Positions 33,198 through 44,327 of a DNA stretch of 64,000 nucleotides are shown here, piece after piece. Where the stretch lies: contig NC_065571.1 of assembly GCF_937616625.2 (NCBI RefSeq), positions 12,340,501 to 12,404,500 of the forward strand. The letters run 5' to 3'. A program made the translations under genes and the position numbers. The stretch's first letter is position 1, and each line of letters starts with the position of its first letter. The notes beneath the pieces were generated by a model. That model was not told the DNA's origin. It saw only the letters and a program-made list of their open reading frames with translations, and made no database searches. The DNA is from Mercurialis annua (Eukaryota > Streptophyta > Magnoliopsida > Malpighiales > Euphorbiaceae).

Positions 33198-34240
33198 CCG
33201 TGACAGCCTCCGGAAAATCGTTTTCCGGGGCTTTTCAACCATCCCGACATACTATACATTCAACTATACAAAACCCGCATCTCAGTTTTCATTAAAACGC
33301 TATAGAAACTTCAAAAACGTCAAATTTAAGCTTAATTCTCTAATCCCTTAAAACAGCCACCTATACATCATTTTCACACCAATAATCAACTTCTTACCTC
33401 AATTTAATGCTCGTAGATGATAGAGCTTCCAATTCCGAAGAGATCGCCGCTTGAATCACTTTAATCAGACGTCAAACGGCGAAACGACGGCGAAACAATC
33501 GTAATCGGCGATGGTTTTTAAATTTCTCTCGATCCTTCTTCTGTTTTTCTGATTCAATTTCCTTTTCTTATATTTCTTGGCTAAAATTCCACTTTGACCC
33601 TTGTTCTTTTTGTTTATTATCATTTATCAAAACTTTTCATTCGTACGATTTAGTCCATAACTAAATCGATAAATTCTTTTATTATGGCTTATACGTATTA
33701 TTTATCTCCAATAAATAATAGAAAACTCGATATTAACATTTTCCCGTCAAAACCTATAAATTTTTATTTTCGACACAAAGTGGCTAAATTACCACTTTGG
33801 TCCTTGCACTTTATTTTGGGCTTTTCTTGACATTTTTCCTTTTAATTCCAATTCTAACTTTAGAATTGAAATATATTATAAATTTTTTCATTATTATCTT
33901 TTCCAGAATCGACCTACTTGAAATTTATTTATCCAAATTTTATCGGAAACCTTTCCGATTTCGCCACCCTGACGAGTCCAAACTGGACACGTGGTCCAAT
34001 TAGATAATTAAATATTTTGGGGTATTACAATTGTTAAAAACACAACCGAACATGCAGAAATCGTCTAGGTAGCATCTTCTCCCTCATTTTTTTGTTGGCT
34101 CCTTCAAATAAAACTCAAATAATATAAAGTATGCTTGTACTCTATAATGAAGAACATTAGAAGTATGAAGCATCTTCATATATTTGATGTTATTTCCGTC
34201 ATATTCGTAATCAAACCCCTCTAGGAATGGATCTTTGTAA

Positions 34241-35203
34241 TTAAAGGATTTGTAGATTTCCTCGTAAAGTGCCGAAATACCAAATTCCTCTCCTCTTTTG
34301 ACATTTAAGCTCATGGATGTTGCAGGTGGACGAGATATCAAGTTCACCATCCTCACACTTTTCTCCGTCGATCTCTATGCGTACCTTTGTGGGGGGATGT
34401 TCTACTAAAGCATCATCATTTTTCAACTCTATGGTCATAGCATGTTGTATTGGAGTAGCTTCGATTGCGGCTAATAATCCACTTTGGTTGTCCGACGTCT
34501 TCTTGAGTCGACTCTTAAAAGGAACTTTTGGTACAAAAGGAGGTGGTAATGATGGTCTAACATATGGAGCTTCAACTTCCACTACCACTTTCTTACTAGC
34601 ATTTGGCTCACCAGAACTTGGCTCATCCTTAACTACCATAAGTCTTTTACCATGATGATCATCAAGAGCTTTCCCGCTTCTAAGCTCAATGGTCGTGAGT
34701 TGCTCTCTCGGATTAGCCTCAATTGTAGTAGGTAAACCGCCTTGGCATCTATCTCAAATTCTGCAATTCACGCCTCAAGATGATGAATAGTGGCAGAATA
34801 ATTTTCCTCTCTTTGTCTCGCCTCCGCTTCAAATCTATGAGTCCTCTTTAGAAACTCTGAGATCTTGTCATGCTTGACATACTCATCTAACATTCCATTT
34901 TGCTGAAATTCATGTGTTTGTTGTGGTTCATTTAAAGTCTCATTGGTTTTGAATTGGGTGATAGCTTGAATCGAAGTTCAAGTTTTCATTAAAGTTCTCC
35001 CAATTATTGTTCCAACCATAGTTCAGATGGTTGTTCCATCCGAATCATACATGTCGTAACAAGGGTCACTATCTTGCCATTTACGACGCACATAGTTGAC
35101 ATGTTCACTCCAATTTGGATAGAGTACATGACACTCATCTTCGGTATGACTAAAATCCTCACAAATCTCACAGTTAAGTTGAATGTTTTGATCCCATGTC
35201 ATT
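34241..35203 (-). pseudogene. Gag remnant of a Ty3/gypsy element
   Basis: At the 5' side (minus, from 35203) an open reading starts MTWDQNIQLN and holds the knuckle CEICEDFSHTEDEC (35131-35172), then NWSEHVNYV, typical of gag in non-chromovirus gypsy elements. Further down (34639-34241) a frame has VRPSLPPPFVPKVPFKSRLK, like the Pro-rich stretch after gag. Stops and frameshifts lie between. Together with the primer-binding site at 35404 the gag order fits a minus-strand element. Confidence 0.65.
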
Positions 35204-35403
35204 ACTCCTTTACGCTATATTCGCTATAAGAAGAATATATGAAGGTAAACCAACAAATACCCAAATTTCCTGCACAACCACAAACAACAATACCACGGGT
35301 AAAATCACAAAAACACAAAATAAGAGAAATAAAAATAAAAACGAAACGAAAACTAACTCGACTGAGTTTCAAAATATTTTCAATCAATCAAATACAATCT
35401 CAT

Positions 35404-35420
35404 CTCCGGCAACTGCGCCA
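35404..35420 (-). other. Primer-binding site, tRNA-Asp type, with LTR edge
   Basis: The minus strand reads TGGCGCAGTTGCCGGAG, close to the TGGCGCCGTTGCCGGGG site complementary to tRNA-Asp. The adjoining plus-strand tgtattgatcgatttcc from 35425 would be the end of the 5' LTR in minus orientation; the far end of that LTR was not found. Confidence 0.65.
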
Positions 35421-35424
35421 AAAA

Positions 35425-36083
35425 TGTATTGATCGATTTCCTTAAGTATAAGGAATCACAAGTGAGATATATGAAGTCTCTCATTCTCGCGGGTGCAATA
35501 ACTCGGACATCATAGTCCTATATTATTTGTGATTCGTATATTTGCGATCAACACCTATAAATAATAAGGCTTAGTTAATTTTACAATTAATTTGAATATA
35601 ATGACGTCTAGGGTTTTAATTATTATTGTGGCATATCTAATATAAACATTTTTTACAACTATATATATATTGTTTGACTAAATAAATTTTAAACTTGGAA
35701 AAATCTTAAAAATTAGCTAAAGATGTATTATAAGATGCTCTAATAAATAACATACATTAAAAAGACGATGATATGCTTGATATTTTTCATCAATAAAATT
35801 TTGAAGAATACTTAAAGAATAATAGTTCTCAAAATATGTTGAACTTTTCAATGCTTGATTTAAGGTAACAAATTAAATGGTTGATATGATCGAATAATAA
35901 TTATATATTACAAAGCAATGCAATGATGAGTTAGGTCAAAGGATGAGAAAGGAGCTTCTAATAATGTCTATAATATCTACTCATGATAATATAAAAAAAT
36001 AGCTATATCATTCTCATGATTAGGTTTTTCCCTATTTAGAATTTTGTAGACGTGGAATGGTATAAGAATCCAATTAACCAGTC
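35425..36083 (-). repeat. Probable 5' LTR remnant of the gypsy element, outer end unresolved
   Basis: It lies next to the primer-binding site and starts with TGTATTGATCG. About 150 bp have mixed composition (cattctcgcgggtgcaataa); beyond 35600 the sequence is AT-rich and cannot be assigned. Confidence 0.4.
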
Positions 36084-36091
36084 GATTCAAT

Positions 36092-36825
36092 CAGTGTTTT
36101 CAAACCCGGACCGGACCGGCCGGTTCAACCGGTTAGACCGGGAACCGGAGGTCAGTCCGGGTCAATTGTTCTTTAATACCTGGATTTCCGGTTCAACCTG
36201 TTTGAACCGGAAAAATCCGCAAAAACCGGAAACCCGTTGAACCGGAAAACCCATTAAAACCGGCCGATCTGTTGTAAATCGAAACAAAAGTGAAGTTTTC
36301 AAAAATAAAATTATGACAGCAGCAGAGAGGACGTTGGTGCGGTCGGAATTTTGTAAATGGCGTGGTTTAGGAGATTTGATTCGAAGAGAAATATTAAGAG
36401 CATAATTTTATTAGAAGGACAAATACTCATATTGATATTTTCATATTTCTTTCTTTCTTGTTGAAGATGACGAGTTGTACAGATTTTTAAATGTTAAGAA
36501 ATGAAATGGTAGTGACGGCTGAGTGTTGAGGTGTAGAGAATAGAGTGTAAGTAATTAGGTTTAGATTGGTATAATGGGTTATTATTGGGCTGGGCTTTTA
36601 TTGAATTAGAGTTGTTTTTGTTTTTTGATATAAGGAATTATTGCAGTTTAAAAAAGTCACAGTCTATTTATTATATATTTCAGACTTATTTTTTCATCTC
36701 TTAAAATTTATATATTTTTCATTTTTATTTAAACGGTTGAACCAACGGTTGAACCGGTTCAACCGGTTAAACCTTGAATCGTTGGAGATACCGGTTCTGT
36801 CACCGGTCCGGGTTTTAAAACATTG
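36092..36825. mobile_element. hAT-type MITE with CCGG-rich ends, copy 3
   Basis: It starts cagtgttttcaaacccggac and ends cgggttttaaaacattg, with a perfect 8-bp duplication GATTCAAT (36084-36091, 36826-36833). Length 734 bp. The arms are composed of accggttgaacc words; the middle (about 36290-36720) is unrelated AT-rich DNA. Frames at 36052 and 36641 overlap the arms and are not genes. Confidence 0.9.
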
Positions 36826-36833
36826 GATTCAAT

Positions 36834-37895
36834 TAGTTTTGTATACTAAAAATTAGGCAAAATCCATTTTAAAGGTATCTAAACTTTTTATTTTCTATTT
36901 ATTTCTTCTTTAAAATTGTTTTTATATTTCTATTTGATTTTTAAAATTTCAAAAATAATTTTATAACAATTTTTTATAACAAAAAAGTGGAAATGTGATG
37001 CACTTTTAGGGACCGAATAAGACTATTTAGAAAAGTATAAAAATTAAATAAAAAATTTATAAAATTTATTTCTAAAGTATACAAATCAAGTAAAAAAATA
37101 AAATGCACTCAGATTAAGTAAAAAAAAGTAAAAAATACATAAAATTTATAATACATTAAGCTTAAAATTTATTATATCCATTTTGTAAAGTATTAAAAGT
37201 ATGAGTTTACGTTTCTAAAACAGAACAAATCATAAAAATTAATAACTATTAAACCTTTATTAACTATTCTTTAGATGGTTGTTAAAAATTATGAAAAATT
37301 ATTAAGTTTTTATTACTAATTCTTTAGTCATTAATTGTAATGTGATTGATATATTAATTTTTAAACTTATTTATTAGATAATAATGTTATTATATATACA
37401 TTTAATTTATAAAATGGGGAAAGGTTTACTTTTGCTTTAAATATTTTATGCCAAAGTATGAATAAACTCCTCTTGACAAATTTGGTCCAAAAATACTTTT
37501 TAAGTTTTTAAAACGACTCAATTATGCTCCAAACAGGGTTAACTCTCTATTTCACAATAAAGACATAATCAAGCCATTTTAAAAACTTTATGGGTACATT
37601 TAAACAAATTTGTCATTAGAGATATATTTACACCTTTCTTCTAAAATATTTAGTAAATTAAGTAAAAAGGATATATTTAACTTATTTCATATGAAATAAG
37701 TAAATATAAATCGTTAAATTTTCTAAAATTATTATTTAATTTTAAAATAAAATAAATTTTAAAAATGATTCCAAACTATTCGAGTGTATTTTATTGATCT
37801 TCGGTGGTCTGTTTAAATTATAAAATGTAAGTTTAAAATAAAATAATATTTCCTTCCTTTCATGAACGTCTAGAACTATCTCTAGTTAAGTTTTT
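36834..37895. other. AT-rich spacer
   Basis: Only AT-rich DNA without frames or clear repeats. A stretch near 37430-37620 (tgccaaagtatgaataaact; aagtttttaaaacgactcaa) looks like a decayed MITE but its ends were not found. Confidence 0.5.
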
Positions 37896-37896
37896 C

Positions 37897-38260
37897 ATTT
37901 GACTTGCTTTGCATAATAATGTTCCATCTCTAGATTGTTTAGCTAGACGTTATGTTGCTGCAGCAGATAGTTCTTTATGCTCTCTGTGTGATGTTGTGGA
38001 AACGCAAATACAAATTCTTATTCATTACGAGTTTGCTAGAAGCATATCGTGTGATATTATTCAAAAAATTGATCTTGTTTGGATTTCCCTTGGCTCTTTT
38101 GAGGATTTTATAATTTATTGGGAGGGTATTATTTATAGAGGCTCTTATCAAAAATTATGGAAGATTTTATTGTTTTATGGTAATTTGGGAAATATGGAAG
38201 TGCAGAAATGAGAGAGTTTTCACAAGCACGACTAATAACAAGGAAACAGTATCATTTCTT
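37897..38260 (+). pseudogene. LINE ORF2 zf-RVT remnant
   Basis: The frame from 37909 reads LDCLARRYVAAADSSLCSLC, then HYEFARSISC and WEGIIYRGSYQKLWKILLF; after a one-base shift the overlapping frame continues WEIWKCRNERVF. This is the C-terminal zf-RVT region of plant L1 ORF2. It is a fragment of about 350 bp with no start or target duplication found. Confidence 0.8.
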
Positions 38261-39116
38261 TACTTTAAATCTTATAATAAGATTTTTTGTTATTTTAATT
38301 TAGATTTCTTTAAGAATCTTTGTACTTTTCTGTATTTTGGTCATAATTGTTTTTTATCCTTTTTTTTAAGCTGTAGTTTCTAATGTCAGTTTATGTGTCA
38401 CTTTTTGTGTGGAAGTTTAGAGTGATTTTGCCACTTTTTATGATTTTTTAATATACATTTGTTCATAAAAAGTTTAATCAATACTTTTTCACCCAAAATA
38501 TATAATAATTATATTATTTGATGATAAAAAAATTACAGTAAATTTTTTTATAACTATTAACTATTATCAACTTTCTTAAAAGTATAAAACAATTCTTTAC
38601 GTAAAATATTAATTATCATTTATGTTATAAAATAATTATTAAATTATACATTTTATAATTATTTCTATTAAAAGCTACATTTTATTTATATTATATGAAA
38701 TATATAATTTTTTAAATATTTTTTTAAATATATGTAAATATGCCTCTAATGTTTATTTAAAAAATAAATATACCCCTCGTAACAATATAGTTACAAATAT
38801 ACATTCAAAGTTTTAAAATTTATTTGATTATGTCCTTTTTGTGAAACGGAGTGTTAAAACCGTTTAGAAAGAGGAATATAACTGAATTTATTTTTAAAAT
38901 TTTAAAAGTATATCCGATCCAAATTTATCATGAAAGGCTTTTTTGTAATTCAGCATAAACATCAGAGGCAAAAATAAATATTTTCCCTTTATATATCTAA
39001 TTATTTAAATATAAAAATATATTTTGTATATTATTTACATTTTTATTTATATTTAACGGATAAATCAATATTTAAATATATTCAAATTAATTGAATCATA
39101 ACTTGATAGTTATATA
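38261..39116. other. AT-rich spacer
   Basis: No gene recognised. 38380-38460 may be the LINE 3' UTR; the rest is AT-rich and featureless. Confidence 0.45.
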
Positions 39117-39953
39117 AAGGGTAAATTACTAAAACCTCTCTGTGTTTTAGTGGAATACACTAACTGATCACCGCTTAATTTTTGTAAATCCACTATGATA
39201 CTCCTCATGTTTAGATATATTATACTATCACATTCATTTTATAACTTTTTCATTAGTCAACTCGGTTAAAATCTTAGATTTTATCTTAAATTTGTTTTTG
39301 TCCAGCTTCATCTGGAAATTATCAATTTAATTTTTTAAAAATTAAATTAATCATTTATTTTAATAAAATAATAAAATTCAATAAAAAATATTTTTATATT
39401 TGATAATAAAATTAAAAATATTATGTAACATTCAACAAATAAATTATTAGCTAACTATATTGATGTTTTTGGCAAAAAAGAACTATATTGATATTGAAAA
39501 TATTAATATTTTTTACAAAAATAATTTATTAATTATATTAATATATGAAAATCATTGAAATATGATGATTTATTTAATATATTCATATTTAATCAAATAT
39601 AAACAATCACATTTTAATAAATTAATCTTTGAGATAGTATTTATTTTTAGAATTTTTATTAAAATTTATAAATAAATTTTGTTAAAATGTTACATTATAT
39701 TTTAATTATTTTTATAATTTTTTATTATTTAAAAAAATGAATAAATAATTAATTTTAATTTTTTGACAATTTGTTAATAAAACTAGATAACAAATAAGTT
39801 TAAAAACTAAATCTAATTTTTTAATCGAGTTGGCTAATGAAAAAAATTACTAGATAGATATAATAATACAATATATCTAAATATTAAGGATGTTAAAAAT
39901 TAAAAAGTGAATTAGTGTATATTATTAAAATTTGGGGGATTTTAGTAACCCTT
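39117..39953. mobile_element. Long-inverted-repeat MITE (probably MULE-derived)
   Basis: The left end aagggtaaattactaaaacc, with tacactaactgatcacc at about 39167, mirrors the right end (complement aagggttactaaaatccccc, then tacactaattcac). Inner parts ttttcattagtcaactcggt and gagttggctaatgaaaaa also pair. The interior is very AT-rich. A clean target duplication is not visible. Confidence 0.6.
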
Positions 39954-40339
39954 AAATTAATAGTTGGGCTACCGACTTGGTTTTTAAAAGATTGCCTGGA
40001 ATAATTGTAAGAGAATAAAGAGAAATGGGCATCACTTTATCTATATCTGTCTAATTGAATACTAAAAGATAAAATATTTTAATTTGTTTGGTGGGTCAAA
40101 AGGGCACGTAGTGGTGTATTCATCACAGAGATCTCATTACACGTGGTAGTTTTTATTATTATTTCTTCAGTTCGATCAGCTCTTTACAAGTAATCCCATG
40201 TCAACTATTTTATTTTCATGCAATAATTCTAAAAATAAAATAAAATTTATTTATAGACAAAATAAGAACAAAATTCACCTTCTTGACACAAAATATTAAA
40301 AAAAGCCGATATTTATAAAATCACCCAAAAATTCAAATT

Positions 40340-41106
40340 CATATATCTCGAGTGCGACATATCAGCAGAAGGCGTGAGAATTTTTTATTGAAGACACGAC
40401 TTAGGATTTGCCAAAACCCATTTTCTGAAGACCATTGCCGCTAGTGCGACCTAGAGAAAGTAGGGCGCAATACATATAATCATTGGAGGTCCAACAGATA
40501 TATTTAAATGCCCTTATGATTAGCCGCCACATGTTAAAAGACCATTGAAGAATTTCTAACAAAAACAAAAGTCGCGAGCGCAACATGCTATGTAAAGGGC
40601 GCGACATGCTGGTTTCATGTACAACTTTTGTCATCTTTCTAAATGACTTGGAGAAGAGTTGTTGGAGGTTATAAATACCCCTCAACCACCACATTGATGT
40701 GGTTAGACACTCTTACAACAACTTTCATTACAAGCAATCAATTCTCATGTATTTCTTTAATTGCCATCAAATTTATATTGATTATTTTTCTTTGTTGTTG
40801 GTAATCATTCATTGATTAACTATTAGTGTAGGTTAGTGAGTAGTCTTGAAAAATTATTTACTTTGTCAGTTTGAGCCTAACTCTAAAAAAACTCTTTATA
40901 GTTAGTTTGGTGTAATCTTAAACATCCATATTAGTGAATTACAAAATCTCAATTCTTGATTGAGTAGTGGATGTGGAATCGTTTTTTGATTCGAACCATT
41001 CTAAAATTCTCTTGTCTACTTTCTCTAAATTCTAACTTCTCATTAATCTCTAAATAGTTTTAAATTTTTTAACCATACCTTATTCACTCCCCTTCTAAAG
41101 TATCAT
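40340..41106 (-). repeat. Copia-like LTR fragment, family G copy 2 (inverted)
   Basis: Its reverse complement has the agaaggggagtgaataaggt start typical of copia LTRs. The blocks atccactactcaatcaag and aattgagattttgtaattca follow, and match 21090-21140. On the plus strand the tgacttggagaagagttgtt block at about 40646 corresponds to the region at 21380-21400. The minus-strand frame at 40401-40694 is LTR sequence. Confidence 0.6.
40390..40615. repeat. CG-rich words in family G copy 2
   Basis: Words include gtgcgacctag (40444), agggcgcaatac (40461), gtcgcgagcgcaac (40571) and gggcgcgacatg (40598). They are weaker palindromes than those in the solo LTRs but sit in the position equivalent to 21441-21685. 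Confidence 0.5.
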
Positions 41107-41712
41107 TTAGCATTTCAGCTCACTTTGGTGTTCAGCCTGTTTTAATTGATTGGATGAAAACTTTATATGTTGAGAATCCACAATTGAAGTGTATTATAGA
41201 TGAAGTATGTAAAGGTAATAATCAAGAATTTATTTAATCGATGGAGTGCTTAAGCACATAACTACATTGTATGTGTCAAATATTTAGAATTTGAGAGAAT
41301 AGGTTATAAAAAAGCGCATGGTTTGATGTACAATCTACTAAAATGTATCATCGATTCGGTTAAGTGTATGTATTCATGAAGTGGAATGAAAAAAGATATT
41401 TCCAAATTTTTTTAAGTGGATGACTTGTCAACAAATAAAGTTGAAATACATAGACCTTTTAAAATTTTACAACTGTTTCTATTTCTAAGTAGAAGGAATA
41501 CAAATTGTGCTGAATTTTTTTGTTGGTCTTCAGCGAAGTCAACAAGAATTTGATTATATTTTGGTTATCTACGATCAAATAACTAAGTCAGTGCATTGTA
41601 TTTTTATCCAGATTGCATATAAAGCAGCTTAATTACTCAAATTTATATTCAGACAATTATATATTTGCACGGTGTGCTCATGTTAATAATTTCAGATGGA
41701 GGTCAATTTCCA
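41107..41712 (+). pseudogene. Ty3/gypsy integrase remnant
   Basis: With frameshifts the plus strand reads TKMYHRFG, MKWNEKRYFQIF, a CQQIK piece and EIHRP (the zinc-binding end of gypsy integrase). It continues FVGLQRSQQEFDYILVIYDQ, ITKSVHCIFIQIAYKAA and LHGVLMLIISDGGQF-like sequence. These match the catalytic core, including the first Asp (VIYD) and the SDxGxQF box. The pattern is that of chromoviruses. It ends where the LINE remnant begins. It is not connected to the solo LTR beside it, as the LTR has its own target duplication. Confidence 0.78.
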
Positions 41713-41874
41713 CAATCTATGATATTTGTTGTTACCAAAGGAAGAGGAAACATCGTTCAAAGTAGTTTCCACCTTATAAGCACTTCTAACACTAAAAGTG
41801 TCTTTTACATCATACTGCCACATCAATTAATATTGAATATTATTGGCAGCCTTAGAAATTCTAACAATCGTATC
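41705..41874 (-). pseudogene. LINE ORF2 remnant, 3' part
   Basis: The minus strand reads DTIVRISKAANNIQY, stop, LMWQYDVKDTFSVRSAYKVE, then HRLWKL, the region before the zf-RVT knuckle. It is separated from its upstream half (44328-45875) by the solo LTR; across one ATGTG the frame reads KDVDTIVRISK without a break. Confidence 0.78.
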
Positions 41875-41879
41875 CACAT

Positions 41880-44322
41880 TATAATACCCCAAAATATTTA
41901 ATTATCCAATTGGACCACGAGTCCAGTTTTGATTCGTTAGAGTGGCGATATCAGAATAATTTTTGAAAAGATAAAGTAAATAAGTTTCAAGTAGGTCGGT
42001 TTTGAGAAGTTAACTATGAGGAAATTAAGGTTATATTCAATTCTAAAGTTAGAATTGGAATTAAAAGGAAAAATGCCAAGAAAAGCCCAAAATAAAGTGC
42101 AGGGACCAAAGTGGTAATTTAGCCACTTTGTGTCGAAAACAGAAATTTTAGATTTTGACGGGAAAGTATTAAAATCGAGCTTCGTATTATTTATTGAATA
42201 TAAATACTACGTATAAGTTATAATTTAAGAAGTTATCGATTTAGTTATGAACTAAATCGTACGAAAAAAAAGTTTAAAAGATAAATTATAACAAACAAAA
42301 AGAACAAGGACCAAAGTGAACCTTTAGCCATTCCATATATTAAAACAAAATTTGAAAGAAGAAGAGCAGAGAAAAAAAGAATCCAGAAACGAAGAAAACC
42401 ACCGATCACGATCGTTTCGCCGCCGTTTCTCCGTTCGACGTCCGATTCAAGTGATTCAAGCAGCGATCTCTTCAGAATCGAAACCTCTATCATCTAAGGG
42501 CATCAAATTAAGGTGAGAGGTTGGTTTTTGGCTTGAAATGATGAGTTAAGGCTGTTTTGGTATAATAAACATAAAAACGTTTAATTCGATAGTTTGAGAT
42601 CGTTTTAGCGTTTTTATTCGAACGGAGATATGGGTTTGATGTGTTAGAAGGTTCTAAGCATGTCGGGTTGGATGGAAACCCCCGAAAATTGATTTTCCGG
42701 GGGCTACACTCGGTGTGCGATCGCACACCGAAGTGTGCGAACGCACACTTGAGCAAGTGTGCGGACGCACACTGAAGTGTGCGGACGCACACAGTGGGTC
42801 CGCAGGGACCTAATTAGGCTTTTAACCCTAATTGAACGGGATTTTAGTATTTTCAAATATTAGACCCTAAAAACGATTAAGAACCCCGATAATCTAAAAA
42901 GTGAAGTTTTAGTTTGACGTTTTACGCGAGCAGCGATAATGAATAACGCTAAGGATATTATACGTTTCTCGAATACGAGAACCAGAGTTTGATATATCGT
43001 GAATACGATAAAGGAATATCGAGATCACGAATAACATTAAGAATAAAAATATAACCCTAGAATTTAAAGTAATATATGTATAAGAACACAAGATTAATAT
43101 CTAACTATTAAACGTTAATTATTATGTGCCAGACGAGATAGCAAGCAGAAAGGTCAGTAGACGTGGGATAGCGAGGGCATATCATTTCATAGACCACGTC
43201 ATTGATTGGATTGCGGCGACCGTGAGTTGCACTTTACTTTTGTATATTATATATTAAAGTTATTTTATATAGATATATATACTGTTTATACGCATCGCAT
43301 AATATATGATTTGATTAAATGTTATATGTTTTTATCAAGTTTATATACGAGAACTAGTATGCGATCTGAAGAAACTAGCTACCTATTGGGTGTCAATAGG
43401 CTGTGTGATCACCAGTATCGAGTCGGTCTAGTGTGTTGCATTTGAGAAATGATTTGATATGTATGGCAAGATTTGAATATGAATTTTGAAGTTGGATAAT
43501 GAATTCGATACGAGTGAGCACTCGGCTACGGTGTAGTCTGGAGTCTCCGTATCTAGTGAGTTGAACTCACACTTTGGGATTAAGAGATAGGTCGCGATCG
43601 ACAGGTAGAGTGTGAGCACTCTCGGGTCGGACTATCTGGATTAGTATGATTTGATTATTTGAAAGTTATATCGCATGCTAGGATATTAGTTTCGTACGGA
43701 TTAAATACCTGTTTATATGTTTTATATTATTGTTTTTGAGATGCGATGCTATGTTTTTATATTAATACTGTTAGTAAATGAAAACTCACTCAGTATTTTC
43801 CCAAATACTGACCCCTCACCTTTGATGTCTTTCAGGTGCTTAGTATATGGACCTAGCTAGAGGCCAATTTTGAAGTCCAGAAGTCAGCTGTGTATGTTTA
43901 CTTTCTGACTTCTGTGAATGCTGCAGTAGTGGTCCCGCAATGACAGAGTCGTAGCCTATACAGCAGTACATTTTGAGTGTACTTATTACTTGCTGTCCTG
44001 TTTATATGTTTTTGATAGGCTACAGATAGTATGTTTTGTTCACGGCCCCAGATGCCAGTGATATGTTTTATTACACTGACTTTTGTATATAGTACCACGA
44101 GGCCAGTTCGTACAGGGTACGGTAACTAGAGCCCGCGAGGTTAACAGAACAGTTAGTGTAAATGTTTGCGTATATATATTATGTATACTTGTTTCTGTTG
44201 CGTGATGTTATTTGTTTATTATTTGCGAAAACTTTATAGTGATTTGAGGCTTACTATTGGTTTAGGAGCTACCACTCCCGTTCCCTAGCGCCGGTTGCGG
44301 CTCAATATTTTGGGTCGTGACA
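41880..44322 (+). mobile_element. Solo LTR, TGTAATACCCC family, copy D
   Basis: The 2443-bp LTR starts TATAATACCCCAAAATATTT (first TG changed to TA) and ends CAATATTTTGGGTCGTGACA. A perfect 5-bp duplication CACAT flanks it (41875-41879, 44323-44327). Landmarks agree with copies B and C: ccgccgtttctccgttcgac at about 42421, cgaggg/catatcatttca blocks near 43175, gaaactagctacctattggg at about 43370, and the ctcactcagtattttccc block near 43790. The start mutation would impair integration, so it arose after insertion. Frames at 42245, 42508, 43206, 43428 and 43898 are LTR sequence. Confidence 0.92.
42712..42792. repeat. Palindromic word tract in solo LTR D (GTGTGCG-NN-CGCACAC)
   Basis: Units: GGTGTGCGATCGCACACC (42712-42729, perfect palindrome), AGTGTGCGAACGCACACT (42732), AGTGTGCGGACGCACACT (42756) and AGTGTGCGGACGCACAC (42776). 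Only the two central bases vary: AT, AA, GA, GA. Confidence 0.92.
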
Positions 44323-44327
44323 CACAT

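Larger units (their letters stand above)
31629..34029 (-). mobile_element. Solo LTR, TGTAATACCCC family, copy C (inverted)
   Basis: On the plus strand it runs from TGTCACGACCCAAAATATTG to AATATTTTGGGGTATTACA, 2401 bp, flanked by ATTGT on both sides (31624-31628, 34030-34034). It is the reverse complement of copies B and D and shares their landmarks in order: the ctcactcagtatt-type block, the cgtacggat/gatccgtacg block, the caactcacagtgaccgcaat block and the gccgtcgtttc block. The absence of interior sequence makes it a solo LTR. A TA microsatellite (32643-32709) has expanded inside. Open frames at 31874, 33011 and 33797 are LTR sequence. Confidence 0.92.

Noticed and set aside
36052..36856. 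Two plus-strand frames (36052-36240, 36641-36856)
   Set aside because: They overlap the arms of MITE copy 3, have no family resemblance, and are cut by MITE boundaries.
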